Assembly (NCBI GenBank): GCA_016182975.1
Contig: JACPFJ010000023.1
Coordinates: forward strand, 88,885-152,884
Reading direction: 5' to 3'
Source: Deltaproteobacteria bacterium
GTDB taxonomy: Bacteria; Desulfobacterota; Desulfuromonadia; Geobacterales; Pseudopelobacteraceae
Length of the DNA: 64,000 nucleotides
The translations under genes were made by a program, and so were the position numbers. Below are positions 29,893 to 37,056 of this stretch, one piece after another. How positions within the stretch are numbered: position 1 is the stretch's first letter; each line of letters begins with the position of its first letter. The notes beneath the pieces were generated by a model. It was not told the DNA's origin, did not search any database, and saw nothing but the letters and a program-made list of their open reading frames with translations.

Positions 29893-30225
29893 TCATGCCG
29901 CTTTCTTGAGGGTCTTCTGGCAATAGCTGTTGAGACTTTCGCCCTCCCGCAGGGCACGGATGGCAAGCGCCTGGTGCAGTTCTTTCCCCACCCGCAGCAC
30001 GAAGCGTCCCGAATAGTTCTTGTTGACCGTAGCGGGCGGTAATGGCTTGCCGTCGGTGCGGTACAGTTCGACGGCCTCCTCCACTACCCCGTACAAATCC
30101 CGGTATACCGCCGCTTAGTCATCGCCAGGTACCCCGCCCCGCACCAGGCCGGGGCAGGTGCCCACATAGCAGCCATCCTCCTCGGACCACTGGACGATCT
30201 TGAGATAGTTGTCGCTCGGTTTCAT
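29893..30225 (-). pseudogene. hicB: hicB-like antitoxin gene with an in-frame stop
   Basis: Reading from the ATG at 30225, the frame is HicB-like throughout: SDNYLKIVQWSEEDGCYVGT, then PGLVRGGVPGDD, and a C-terminal ribbon-helix-helix part (FVLRVGKELHQALAIRALREG). Codon 37 (30115-30117) is TAA, where GAA is usual (GDDEAA). A single G-to-T change explains it. The frame continues unchanged to the normal end (110 codons in all). A downstream TTG could restart a 67-residue DNA-binding fragment. No hicA toxin is recognised: 30226-30456 holds no gene I can support. Confidence 0.75.
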
Positions 30226-30456
30226 TTCCCGCTCTCCTCGATGGCTTCCTTTCCTACCCCGATCTGCAAAAACCAGCCTTCTTCAGTTCGGCGATCTGAG
30301 GTGGCCGAGTTGACAATGATACAGCCGTCAATGATACTGCCGAAAGTTAGGATACAATTGTTCCCGATAAATCGGACTTGTGAGACTACCGCAAGGTAGC
30401 AGCCACTCTGCACTGCGATGACAAGCCGCCTAGGGACTTGGATTCGGCCTCATGCT

Positions 30457-31950
30457 TCACGGCATGGGGCTTTTGTCGTTATAGGCGCCGGCCCCTTCCG
30501 CAAAAATCACTTTTTCATCCATTATTTTCAATGCCTTCTGTTCCAACTCGTATGCCTCAAAACGCTTGCGATTCGCCTCGAGTACTTTGTCATTGATTGT
30601 TTTTTGAATGTTAGTGTCTTGGAGAAACGGAAACGGAACTGCGGCAACGTGAAAGTCGTCAATCTCGTCAACCACAGCACCGTAGGTGAATCGGTGTATC
30701 AAAGGGTAGGCATAATCACTGGCAAGCCAAGCGTATGTATATCCGGCAATTGAGGCGTTAGCCGGAATAACACGAATAATATGTTCGTTTGGTATCCAGC
30801 CTTTCCAGTGCTTGGGAGCAATGTTTATTTTTCCGATTGTGCCGCTACGAGTTACCAAAATTGTATTTTCGAGAATTGTGAGTTGTTCCGTTATCCGCTT
30901 ACCATGCTGTTTTGATGACAAATACTTCTTGGTTGACGGGTCAAGCTCAAGAATCTGCTTGCCACCGAAGAACGTCACCCCTTGCCCTTCCTCAACATAC
31001 ACCCGTTTGAAGCGTCCCGGCAGGATAATTGCCTTGCTGACGCGAGAATCTCCTACCGTAACAACCTCTTTTGCATTGGCGGCAAGCAACCGCTGGATGC
31101 TGTCAACAATAGGCAGATGATAGGATGCCTCCAGCCGTCCATCCAGGCATGACAGGCTGACGCTATAATTTCGCAGATCAGCCGATGAGTCAAAATACTT
31201 CGGCTTGATGTCGTCGATGTCAGGCAGTTTCAGCGCCGCCTTCAACAGCTTTTGTGCTTCATTCATCAGGGCGTTAGATTCATCCCGCAACCGGAACGAC
31301 GCCATAATGAAGTCATGAATCTGTTGTTTGAGGATCGGCGACGGGTCGGGAATGTGGACTTCCGTAAGATGCTCTGGCTCCACCTGACTAACAACAGCGC
31401 CGTAGGTATTTGTTTCAACTAGAAGACGACCAGTATGTGTCCTTAAATAAGCATAAACATAGCCAGGCTTATCTTTGCAGTTCAAACGTATAGCATGTTC
31501 ACTTACAAGAAAATTTGAAAGCGTTTTACTGATATAGGTTACATTTCCAATAGTTCCAGATCTTGAAAGAAGAATTTGTCCTTCGCTGACAGCTAATTCA
31601 TGGTTATGAACCATGAATTTTACTGGTTCAGGATTTATTGCTAACATTTCTGAGCTTCCAATAAACCCAACTGCACCTGAATCATTATTTTTGATGTAAC
31701 TGCGCTTGAAACGTCCTGGATAATATGCCGAAGTAAGGAAATCCTTCAGCAAACTTTTCACCGGCCACTTGCATCGATGTAACGTCTCCCGCGCTTGTCT
31801 CCCTTCAATATTGAAAACGCTGGCCTCCAGCCTACCGCCTGCGCCAAGCACTTCTGTAAGAGAAACGGTTGACCATTTGAAAGGCTGGGGTGCCAGTTCT
31901 GGCAATACCGTCGCTTGATCATTGCGTTTGATGGCTTGCGGTACTACCAT
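30457..31950 (-). CDS. Restriction-modification specificity (S) subunit
   Basis: 497 residues with two similar halves (about 20-235 and 260-470), each a target-recognition domain followed by a helical spacer: LEASVFNIEG and LEASYHLPIV open the halves; RSGTIGNVTYIS and RSGTIGKINIAP lie at matching places, as do the TYGAVV motifs. These domains read the two halves of a split DNA site. The gene overlaps the methylase-nuclease gene by 7 nt. Together they look like the A/B pair of BcgI-type (type IIB) enzymes rather than a type I system, since no hsdR helicase is present. Confidence 0.85.
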   Translation of the reverse strand: MVVPQAIKRNDQATVLPELAPQPFKWSTVSLTEVLGAGGRLEASVFNIEGRQARETLHRCKWPVKSLLKDFLTSAYYPGRFKRSYIKNNDSGAVGFIGSSEMLAINPEPVKFMVHNHELAVSEGQILLSRSGTIGNVTYISKTLSNFLVSEHAIRLNCKDKPGYVYAYLRTHTGRLLVETNTYGAVVSQVEPEHLTEVHIPDPSPILKQQIHDFIMASFRLRDESNALMNEAQKLLKAALKLPDIDDIKPKYFDSSADLRNYSVSLSCLDGRLEASYHLPIVDSIQRLLAANAKEVVTVGDSRVSKAIILPGRFKRVYVEEGQGVTFFGGKQILELDPSTKKYLSSKQHGKRITEQLTILENTILVTRSGTIGKINIAPKHWKGWIPNEHIIRVIPANASIAGYTYAWLASDYAYPLIHRFTYGAVVDEIDDFHVAAVPFPFLQDTNIQKTINDKVLEANRKRFEAYELEQKALKIMDEKVIFAEGAGAYNDKSPMP

Positions 31951-33992
31951 GTGATCCCCTCACGTTGTTTCCATTCGGCAAAGACCCTTGGCACATACAC
32001 CGATTGATCATCTATCAATTTTTGCAGCGATTGTGTCTTGGCGGTGGCCGTGCCATCGGCCGTTCTACCAAGCTCAACAACCTTTCGATGTTCCGGCACC
32101 CAAATATCATTGCCGTGAATATCTCGTTTAATAACAGGATTGCCTCGCTTGTCGTGGCCTACTCGTTCGATCATTGCCATGAAGATGTTGTAGGGGCGCA
32201 TCTGGCCAGTACGAATCTCCTCTTGCCGTTCTTCTTCAGTCTTTTTTTGTAGGATTACGATTGATGTTTGGACACCAGTCCGAGGCTGGAAAGTATCACA
32301 ATGCAGGTCAATGCTGGCAATAACGCGTGCTTGCTCAAGAATCCATTGCCGCATATAACCCAAGGCCGGATTCCCTAGGATGGAATCAGGCAGAACTATT
32401 GCTATGCGTCCGCCCGGCTTGAGGAATTGCAGGCAGCGTTCCACAAAGAGTTGTTCCGGCGGCACGGAGCCTTGCAATCGGCTGGTCTTTATCCAGCGTC
32501 CACCTTTGACCTTCGGCTTGTTCCAGGCATGCCCCACGTCATACTGAGCCAGAATATGCGGGTCTTTAATAGGTATTTTGCTGCCGAATGGGGGGTTGGT
32601 AACGATCACATCGGCAAAGGCAATGGTGGCGTGATTAGCCAATGTAATGGCCGGTTCTGCAAGGGCTGTTTTCAAAAAGTCACGAAAACCAGGATAGTTT
32701 ATGTCCCATTCGTGGGGCGGCAAGAGAGTATCGCATTGCGAGATGTTGCCGCTGCCGTCGTTATTCATCACCATGTTCATCTTGGTGGCCTTGACCAAAT
32801 CCGGAGCAATGTCAAAACCGAAATAATTGCTTCCAGCTACTTCCCGTATTTTCTCCATCAGCAGGCGTTTTGTGTCATCATCCCACTGCTCTTGCGGTGC
32901 GCCCACTTCTTTCTCCAGGGCAGTTGTTAAATCAGCAATAACATGATTCATGGCGATCACCAGAAAACCACCGGTGCCGCACGATTGATCAAGTACCCGC
33001 TCGTGTGGTTTTGGATTGAGCATGGAAACAGCCATATGCATGATGTTACGAGGTGTGAAGAACTGTCCCTTGTCGCCTCGCAAATTGGCGCCGACGATCT
33101 CTTCGTAGGCTCGGCCTTTGATGTCAATGTCGGTGTTCAGCAGGCTGTATCCCTGCAATTCCGACACGACCCATGCCAAACTGCGGGGTTTCAGTTCAAT
33201 GGTCGCATTTGCAGGAAATATCTGACAGAACTTGCGCTTAACCTGTTCAAAAATGTTGCCGATACGATTTTTGACAACAAGCTGGCCGTCTGGATTGGAG
33301 CGTTCAGATGACGTTGTATAGAACTCCAGCGGATTGGGCAAATTACGCTCGTCGGAGATCTTGCAGAAAATTACCTTCAGCAATTCAAAAAAGGCATCTT
33401 CTTTTTTCAGGCCGTCCACTGCATAAATGTGATTGTGGCAAGTTTTGAAAACAAACAACAAATTGTCTTCAACGGCGCTTATCAGCTTGCCCCGTTTTGG
33501 GCGTTCAACATCGTCAACGCTTCCCGTAGCGTCTGGGATGTCGTTGAATTCCTGGAACTCCCATTTCCCGCCTACCTGAGTCTTTCGATACACTACCCGA
33601 TGTTTGCCATTCGTCCATAAACCCCATTCGCAGTTTACGCTTGCCGCCATGTAGGCCTGAAGCTGACCAATACCCTCTTTGGCGTTGCGTGGCTCGACCG
33701 CCTCTTTTTTACACTCGATGATGACGCGAATATTTCCTTGAGTATGGGCGGTATTTTTTTCAAATATGGCAAGGTCAACCCGCTTCTTGGCATCGCCGAC
33801 TTTGATGGTGTACTCAACCTTGATACGATTTTTCGGGTATTTCAGTTCGTTGACCAGCCGCTTTTCAATGTTCTGTCGGACATACTCTTCCGGAGTATCG
33901 CCGCGGAATGAGTTGTCAATGTAGTCACAAATTTTCCCTTCAGGAACGGTGATCAGCTTGAGTTCTTGTGGCTGTGAACCAGTTGCGGTCAT
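31944..33992 (-). CDS. Fused nuclease-N6-adenine methyltransferase (BcgI A-like)
   Basis: 682 residues. The N-terminal domain (about 15-165) is a PD-(D/E)xK nuclease of the HsdR-N type, with E60, D73 (VDLAIF) and E93-x-K95 (IIECKK) as likely catalytic residues. The methyltransferase part follows: motif I DQSCGTGGFL (about 336-345) and motif IV NPPFG (about 467-471). One chain thus carries both cutting and methylating activity and relies on the S subunit for site choice. The promoter region is shared with the divergent HTH regulator. Confidence 0.85.
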   Translation of the reverse strand: MTATGSQPQELKLITVPEGKICDYIDNSFRGDTPEEYVRQNIEKRLVNELKYPKNRIKVEYTIKVGDAKKRVDLAIFEKNTAHTQGNIRVIIECKKEAVEPRNAKEGIGQLQAYMAASVNCEWGLWTNGKHRVVYRKTQVGGKWEFQEFNDIPDATGSVDDVERPKRGKLISAVEDNLLFVFKTCHNHIYAVDGLKKEDAFFELLKVIFCKISDERNLPNPLEFYTTSSERSNPDGQLVVKNRIGNIFEQVKRKFCQIFPANATIELKPRSLAWVVSELQGYSLLNTDIDIKGRAYEEIVGANLRGDKGQFFTPRNIMHMAVSMLNPKPHERVLDQSCGTGGFLVIAMNHVIADLTTALEKEVGAPQEQWDDDTKRLLMEKIREVAGSNYFGFDIAPDLVKATKMNMVMNNDGSGNISQCDTLLPPHEWDINYPGFRDFLKTALAEPAITLANHATIAFADVIVTNPPFGSKIPIKDPHILAQYDVGHAWNKPKVKGGRWIKTSRLQGSVPPEQLFVERCLQFLKPGGRIAIVLPDSILGNPALGYMRQWILEQARVIASIDLHCDTFQPRTGVQTSIVILQKKTEEERQEEIRTGQMRPYNIFMAMIERVGHDKRGNPVIKRDIHGNDIWVPEHRKVVELGRTADGTATAKTQSLQKLIDDQSVYVPRVFAEWKQREGITW

Positions 33993-34049
33993 TGGGAATT
34001 AGCCTCCTGCTATAATTACCACATATAGTTGCTAAAAAGCATATTTAAT

Positions 34050-34067
34050 ACCACACATATGTGTGGT
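34050..34067. promoter_or_regulatory. Palindromic operator of the restriction-modification controller
   Basis: A perfect 18-bp palindrome, ACCACACATATGTGTGGT, lies between the methylase-nuclease gene and the HTH gene. Partial copies (CCACATATA at 34018 and ACACATATA at 34084) flank it, as in C-protein operators of restriction systems. Confidence 0.7.
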
Positions 34068-34100
34068 TTTCATAACAAAAATTACACATATAATTCCCAA

Positions 34101-34412
34101 ATGGATAACTTGGTGGCACTTAAACGTCTTATTGGTAGAAATATTCGCGCCTTGCGAAAAACAAGGGGATGGAGCCAGGAGGTTTTAGGCGAGAGTGCTG
34201 ATTTGAGTTATAAGTTTGTTGGCGAGATCGAGCGGGGAACTGTAAATCCAAGCCTTGATTCACTTATGAAAATTGCGAAAGCTTTGAATGTTGAAATTGC
34301 AGAGCTGTTTTTAACTGAAAAACTGTTTGTGCTTTCAGGCAAAGACATTGACAGTATCAAGACTGCCTTGACAATTCTCAACTCTATTTTGGGAAACTAT
34401 AAAACCAGTTAA
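34101..34412 (+). CDS. XRE-family HTH regulator (C-protein-like)
   Basis: 103 residues with an N-terminal Cro/C1 helix-turn-helix (about 12-65; WSQEVLGESADLSYKFVGEIERG) and a short helical tail. Divergent from a restriction-modification operon and next to a perfect palindrome, it fits the controller proteins that delay nuclease expression until host DNA is methylated. The start at 34101 follows the operator; an upstream ATG at 34029 would place the operator inside the gene and is less likely. The low-GC composition differs from neighbours, a sign of transfer. Confidence 0.8.
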   Translation: MDNLVALKRLIGRNIRALRKTRGWSQEVLGESADLSYKFVGEIERGTVNPSLDSLMKIAKALNVEIAELFLTEKLFVLSGKDIDSIKTALTILNSILGNYKTS

Positions 34413-34486
34413 CACGTTCGACTGAGATTCCTACCGAGCGCAATCAAGGAAATTACTCAAAATAACCAACTGGTTATGAACTTATA

Positions 34487-34517
34487 ACGCCCCGTTAGGA
34501 TTATCCCGGCGGGGCGT
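34487..34517 (+). terminator. Probable terminator after the HTH regulator
   Basis: ACGCCCCG pairs with CGGGGCGT across a 15-nt loop, followed by a T-containing stretch. Confidence 0.5.
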
Positions 34518-34544
34518 ATTTGCTCTCTGATTTGGACAACCGTT

Positions 34545-34655
34545 TTACTCCCGTACCTGTACGTCCACATAGATGATGAACTTGGTGATGGTCAGGTCCT
34601 CCAGCCCCATCGGTCCGAAGGAGTGCGGCTTGGTGGTGAAGATGCCAACTTTGAA
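34545..34655 (-). pseudogene. Remnant of the proA 3' end (copy P1)
   Basis: The minus strand reads GIFTTKPHSFGPMGLEDLTI then TKFIIYVDVQVRE and a stop, matching the last 35 codons of the intact proA at 40919-42175 with scattered changes. No upstream part of proA is present. It abuts the HTH remnant R1 directly. Confidence 0.8.
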
Positions 34656-34823
34656 GAGATGAATGTCGCCCGCGCCCTGTACGTAGACATATAGGACCTG
34701 TTCGAATTCGCTCACCTTCAGGCGGGCGTGGTCAAGACCGAAGAGATAGAAAAGCTGCTGGAAGGGGCGGACGAGGAGAAGAAGCGGACGATCATGAAGA
34801 TCATCCGGGCGGTGGTGCGGTGA
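34656..34823 (+). pseudogene. Remnant of an XRE regulator C-terminus (copy R1)
   Basis: The frame reads EEMNVARALYVDI-stop-DLFEFAHLQAGVVKTEEIEK and ends KIIRAVVR with a stop at 34821-34823. This is the end of an HTH protein (compare ARALEVEIKDLFEF in copy R2), with a TAG where Lys is expected and no HTH core. The last 129 nt are equal in length to copy R2. Confidence 0.8.
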
Positions 34824-34913
34824 GGTTCAATAAATCGGTATCTATTCCATTATGCCGAAATGCCTGATATAGTGACGTCAGGTTCCATCACAAATAACAA
34901 AGCGATTCAGACA

Positions 34914-35246
34914 ATGGCAAGGAAACTGCCCAAAAAAATCGAACGGGTTCTGGCGGAGACAAAGGCCCAATTAAGCGCTTTGTATCCCCATCGCCTGAAG
35001 GATGTCATCCTGTTTGGCTCATATGCCCGTGGGGATTATACAACAGGGTCGGATATCGACCTGCTGCTGCTGCTCGACCAGGTGACAGACCCCGGTGCCG
35101 AGCGAGATCGCTATTTCCCAGCCATCTGTGACCTCTCACTTAAGTACGATACGGTAGTTTCAGTCATCCCCATGGACTATGAAACCTATCGTTCCAAGAA
35201 GACCCCCCTTATTCTGAACGCACAAAAGGAAGGGAAGCGGATATGA
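34914..35246 (+). CDS. MNT-type nucleotidyltransferase (antitoxin candidate, second pair)
   Basis: 110 residues from the ATG at 34914. The catalytic signature is GS(35-36)YARGD with D47 and D49 (SDIDL). It overlaps the HEPN gene by 4 nt. An ATG at 34860 in the same frame would add 18 unremarkable residues. Same family as the pair at 4.1 kb but only distantly similar. It sits between HTH remnants R1 and R2. Confidence 0.85.
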   Translation: MARKLPKKIERVLAETKAQLSALYPHRLKDVILFGSYARGDYTTGSDIDLLLLLDQVTDPGAERDRYFPAICDLSLKYDTVVSVIPMDYETYRSKKTPLILNAQKEGKRI

Positions 35247-35623
35247 CCGAGCCGGTCCGGGAGCTTCTGGACAAGGCAGCCCAAAGCATCAGCGCGGCTG
35301 AGTTGCTGCTGAAGGACGACTACACAGACTTTGCCGCAAGCAGAACCTACTATGCCATGTTCTACACTATCGAAGCCTTGCTGCTGAGCCGGGAATATTC
35401 CTTCTCCAAACATTCCGCCGTCATCTCCGCCTTCGGCAAGGAGTTCGTCAAGACGGGAATCTTTGACAGCCGCTTCCACCATTTCATCCTCAACGCTTTT
35501 GATTTGAGAAATGCCGGTGACTATGGCGCCATCCATGCCGTCAGTGAGGAGAAAGCACGGCAGACCATAGAAGAAGCCCGTGAATTGCTTGCCGCGATCT
35601 CGCAGTATCTTGAAGCCGAATAA
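35243..35623 (+). CDS. HEPN-domain protein (toxin candidate, second pair)
   Basis: 126 residues, COG1895-type HEPN with AASRTYYAMFYTIEALLL and SKHSAVISAFGKEF. Where the first HEPN has R73-x5-H79, this one has Ile73 with His79 kept, so the classical RNase pair is incomplete; RNAGDY further on is the alternative conserved patch of this subfamily. Activity is therefore uncertain. Coupled to the MNT gene. Confidence 0.8.
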   Translation: MTEPVRELLDKAAQSISAAELLLKDDYTDFAASRTYYAMFYTIEALLLSREYSFSKHSAVISAFGKEFVKTGIFDSRFHHFILNAFDLRNAGDYGAIHAVSEEKARQTIEEARELLAAISQYLEAE

Positions 35624-35680
35624 GATTTGTTCAGCCAGCCAATTCATGCAAGGCGGCCAATTGGTCGCCTTTTCTGTTCT

Positions 35681-35866
35681 GTAAACTCCCTCGAAACCAT
35701 GGAAAGCATTGCCCGAGCGCTTGAGGTGGAAATCAAGGACCTGTTCGAATTCGCTCACCTTCAGGCGGGCGGGGTCAAGGCCGAAGAGCTGGAAAAACTG
35801 CCGGAAGGAGCGGACGAGGAGAAAGATCGGACAAACATGAAGATCATCCGGGCGGTGGTGCGGTGA
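35681..35866 (+). pseudogene. Remnant of an XRE regulator C-terminus (copy R2)
   Basis: The longest of three copies: SLETMESIARALEVEIKDLF followed by EFAHLQAGG and ending KIIRAVVR-stop. The N-terminal HTH half is missing, although the SLETM...IARALEV segment is the end of an HTH domain. A short open frame from 35627 could give a 79-residue protein, but its first 20 residues look random. Confidence 0.75.
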
Positions 35867-35914
35867 GGGTGGCAGGGCGTCAAGCCGGAAGGATCAATAA
35901 TATTCAATAAAATG

Positions 35915-35943
35915 TTGCCAGATTGGCACCACAAATGTAATAT
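35915..35943 (+). promoter_or_regulatory. Promoter and operator of the DUF1778-GNAT pair
   Basis: TTGCCA (35915-35920), 17-nt spacer, TAATAT (35938-35943). A dyad TGCCA-GAT-TGGCA (35916-35928) overlaps the -35 box and is a likely site for autorepression by the antitoxin. Confidence 0.6.
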
Positions 35944-35964
35944 CTTCCTTACGGAGGAATTACC

Positions 35965-36270
35965 ATGCAAACGGCAAAAACCCGAAGAACATCAGCCAAG
36001 CCGGTGGCGGACGACCGGATTACGGCGCGCATACCCCGCGCCAACCGCCTGATCATCGAACGTGCCGCCGCCGTGTACGGCGCTACCCTCAACCAGTTCA
36101 TCGTGCAGACCGCACTTGATCGTGCCGGTGAAATCCTTGAGCGTGAAGAGGCGTTGCGTCTATCCGAAAGAGACTCCCAAACCTTTCTCGCTGCCCTGGA
36201 AAACCCGCCTGAACCATCCGAAAAACTTATCGAAGCGATGAAAGCACACAACCGGCTGGTGAAATGCTGA
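35965..36270 (+). CDS. DUF1778 ribbon-helix-helix antitoxin (TacA-like)
   Basis: 101 residues. The N-terminal ribbon-helix-helix (about 12-50, DRITARIPRANRLIIERAA) binds DNA and the C-terminal tail would cover the toxin. GGAGGA lies before the start. It overlaps the GNAT gene by 7 nt. Known pairs of this type repress their own promoter, and a dyad lies at the promoter here. Confidence 0.88.
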   Translation: MQTAKTRRTSAKPVADDRITARIPRANRLIIERAAAVYGATLNQFIVQTALDRAGEILEREEALRLSERDSQTFLAALENPPEPSEKLIEAMKAHNRLVKC

Positions 36271-36788
36271 TCATCCGGCCTTTGGACCCGTCCCATGACC
36301 GCAAGGCCTTTGATTGCGGTGTTCCGGTCCTGAACGATTTCCTGCAAAAAACAGCCCGGCAACATCGGGACAAGGGGTTGTCCAACACCTTTGTGCTGCT
36401 CGACGAGGCTGCCCCGCAAGAGATACTCGGCTTTTTCACTCTCTCGTTTCTTGAGGTTGACGCAGCTACCCTTCACAGAGAATATTCCCGCCACCTTCCC
36501 AGATCGTCACGCCTGCCGTCTGCAAAGCTGGCGCGGCTTGCGGTTGACAAACGCTGCCATGGCAAAGGTTACGGCGAGCTGCTGATGGCGGATGCCGTTA
36601 AAAGGATCATGGCGACCATCAACGAGTCAGGAGGCATTACCGGATTCTTTGTGGATGCGAAAGATGAACATGCCCGACGGTTCTATCTCCGTTTCGGCTT
36701 TATTCCCCTTCAGGATGCCCCGCTCACGTTGTTTCTTCCGCTGCAAACGCTGCTGAAAGGTCTCGAGAAGTCAGCTGCCAACAGATGA
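36264..36788 (+). CDS. GNAT acetyltransferase toxin (TacT-like)
   Basis: 174 residues, a single GNAT domain. The acetyl-CoA loop is in DKRCHGKGYGELL, and the RRFYLRFGFIPL segment carries the conserved Tyr of the toxin branch. Toxins of this type acetylate the amino acid on charged tRNA and block translation. Placement right after a DUF1778 gene supports the role. HTH remnants R2 and R3 flank the pair. Confidence 0.88.
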   Translation: MLIIRPLDPSHDRKAFDCGVPVLNDFLQKTARQHRDKGLSNTFVLLDEAAPQEILGFFTLSFLEVDAATLHREYSRHLPRSSRLPSAKLARLAVDKRCHGKGYGELLMADAVKRIMATINESGGITGFFVDAKDEHARRFYLRFGFIPLQDAPLTLFLPLQTLLKGLEKSAANR

Positions 36789-36921
36789 TCGAAGCGGAAA
36801 TAAAGGGTCCATTCGCATTCGCTCACCTTCAGGCGGGCGGGTCAGAGTCGAAGAGCTGGAAAAACTGCCGGAAGGGGCGGACGAGGAGAAAAGGCGGACG
36901 ATCATGAAGATCATCCGGGCG
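36786..36921 (+). pseudogene. Remnant of an XRE regulator C-terminus (copy R3)
   Basis: Matches R1 and R2 from the IEAEIK segment through FAFAHLQAGG to KIIRA, but one base is missing in the GGCGGGCGGG run, which shifts the frame, and the last few codons are replaced by the junction to the proA remnant P3. Confidence 0.8.
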
Positions 36922-36931
36922 GTTGATACTC

Positions 36932-37008
36932 TTACTCGCGCACCTGGCCGTCGCCGTAGACGATGAGCCAGGTCCTCCAGCCCCATCGGACCGAAGGCGA
37001 ACAACTTG
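36932..37008 (-). pseudogene. Remnant of the proA 3' end (copy P3)
   Basis: The minus strand reads KLFAFGPMGLEDLA, then the frame shifts through a short deletion where proA has TTTKF, and the YGDGQVRE-stop end is kept in another frame. It adjoins R3. Confidence 0.75.
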
Positions 37009-37056
37009 CAGATTCCCCCCGGAATTCCCCGGGGCCGCGCTTCGTGCGTACAGGGG

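Noticed and set aside
30222..30413. Possible hicA toxin upstream of the hicB remnant
   Set aside because: The translation shows no HicA motif and no conserved His; only overlap with the hicB start is seen.
35627..35866. 79-residue gene overlapping HTH remnant R2
   Set aside because: Its first 20 residues are unlike any HTH protein and the HTH core is absent; it is better read as a remnant.
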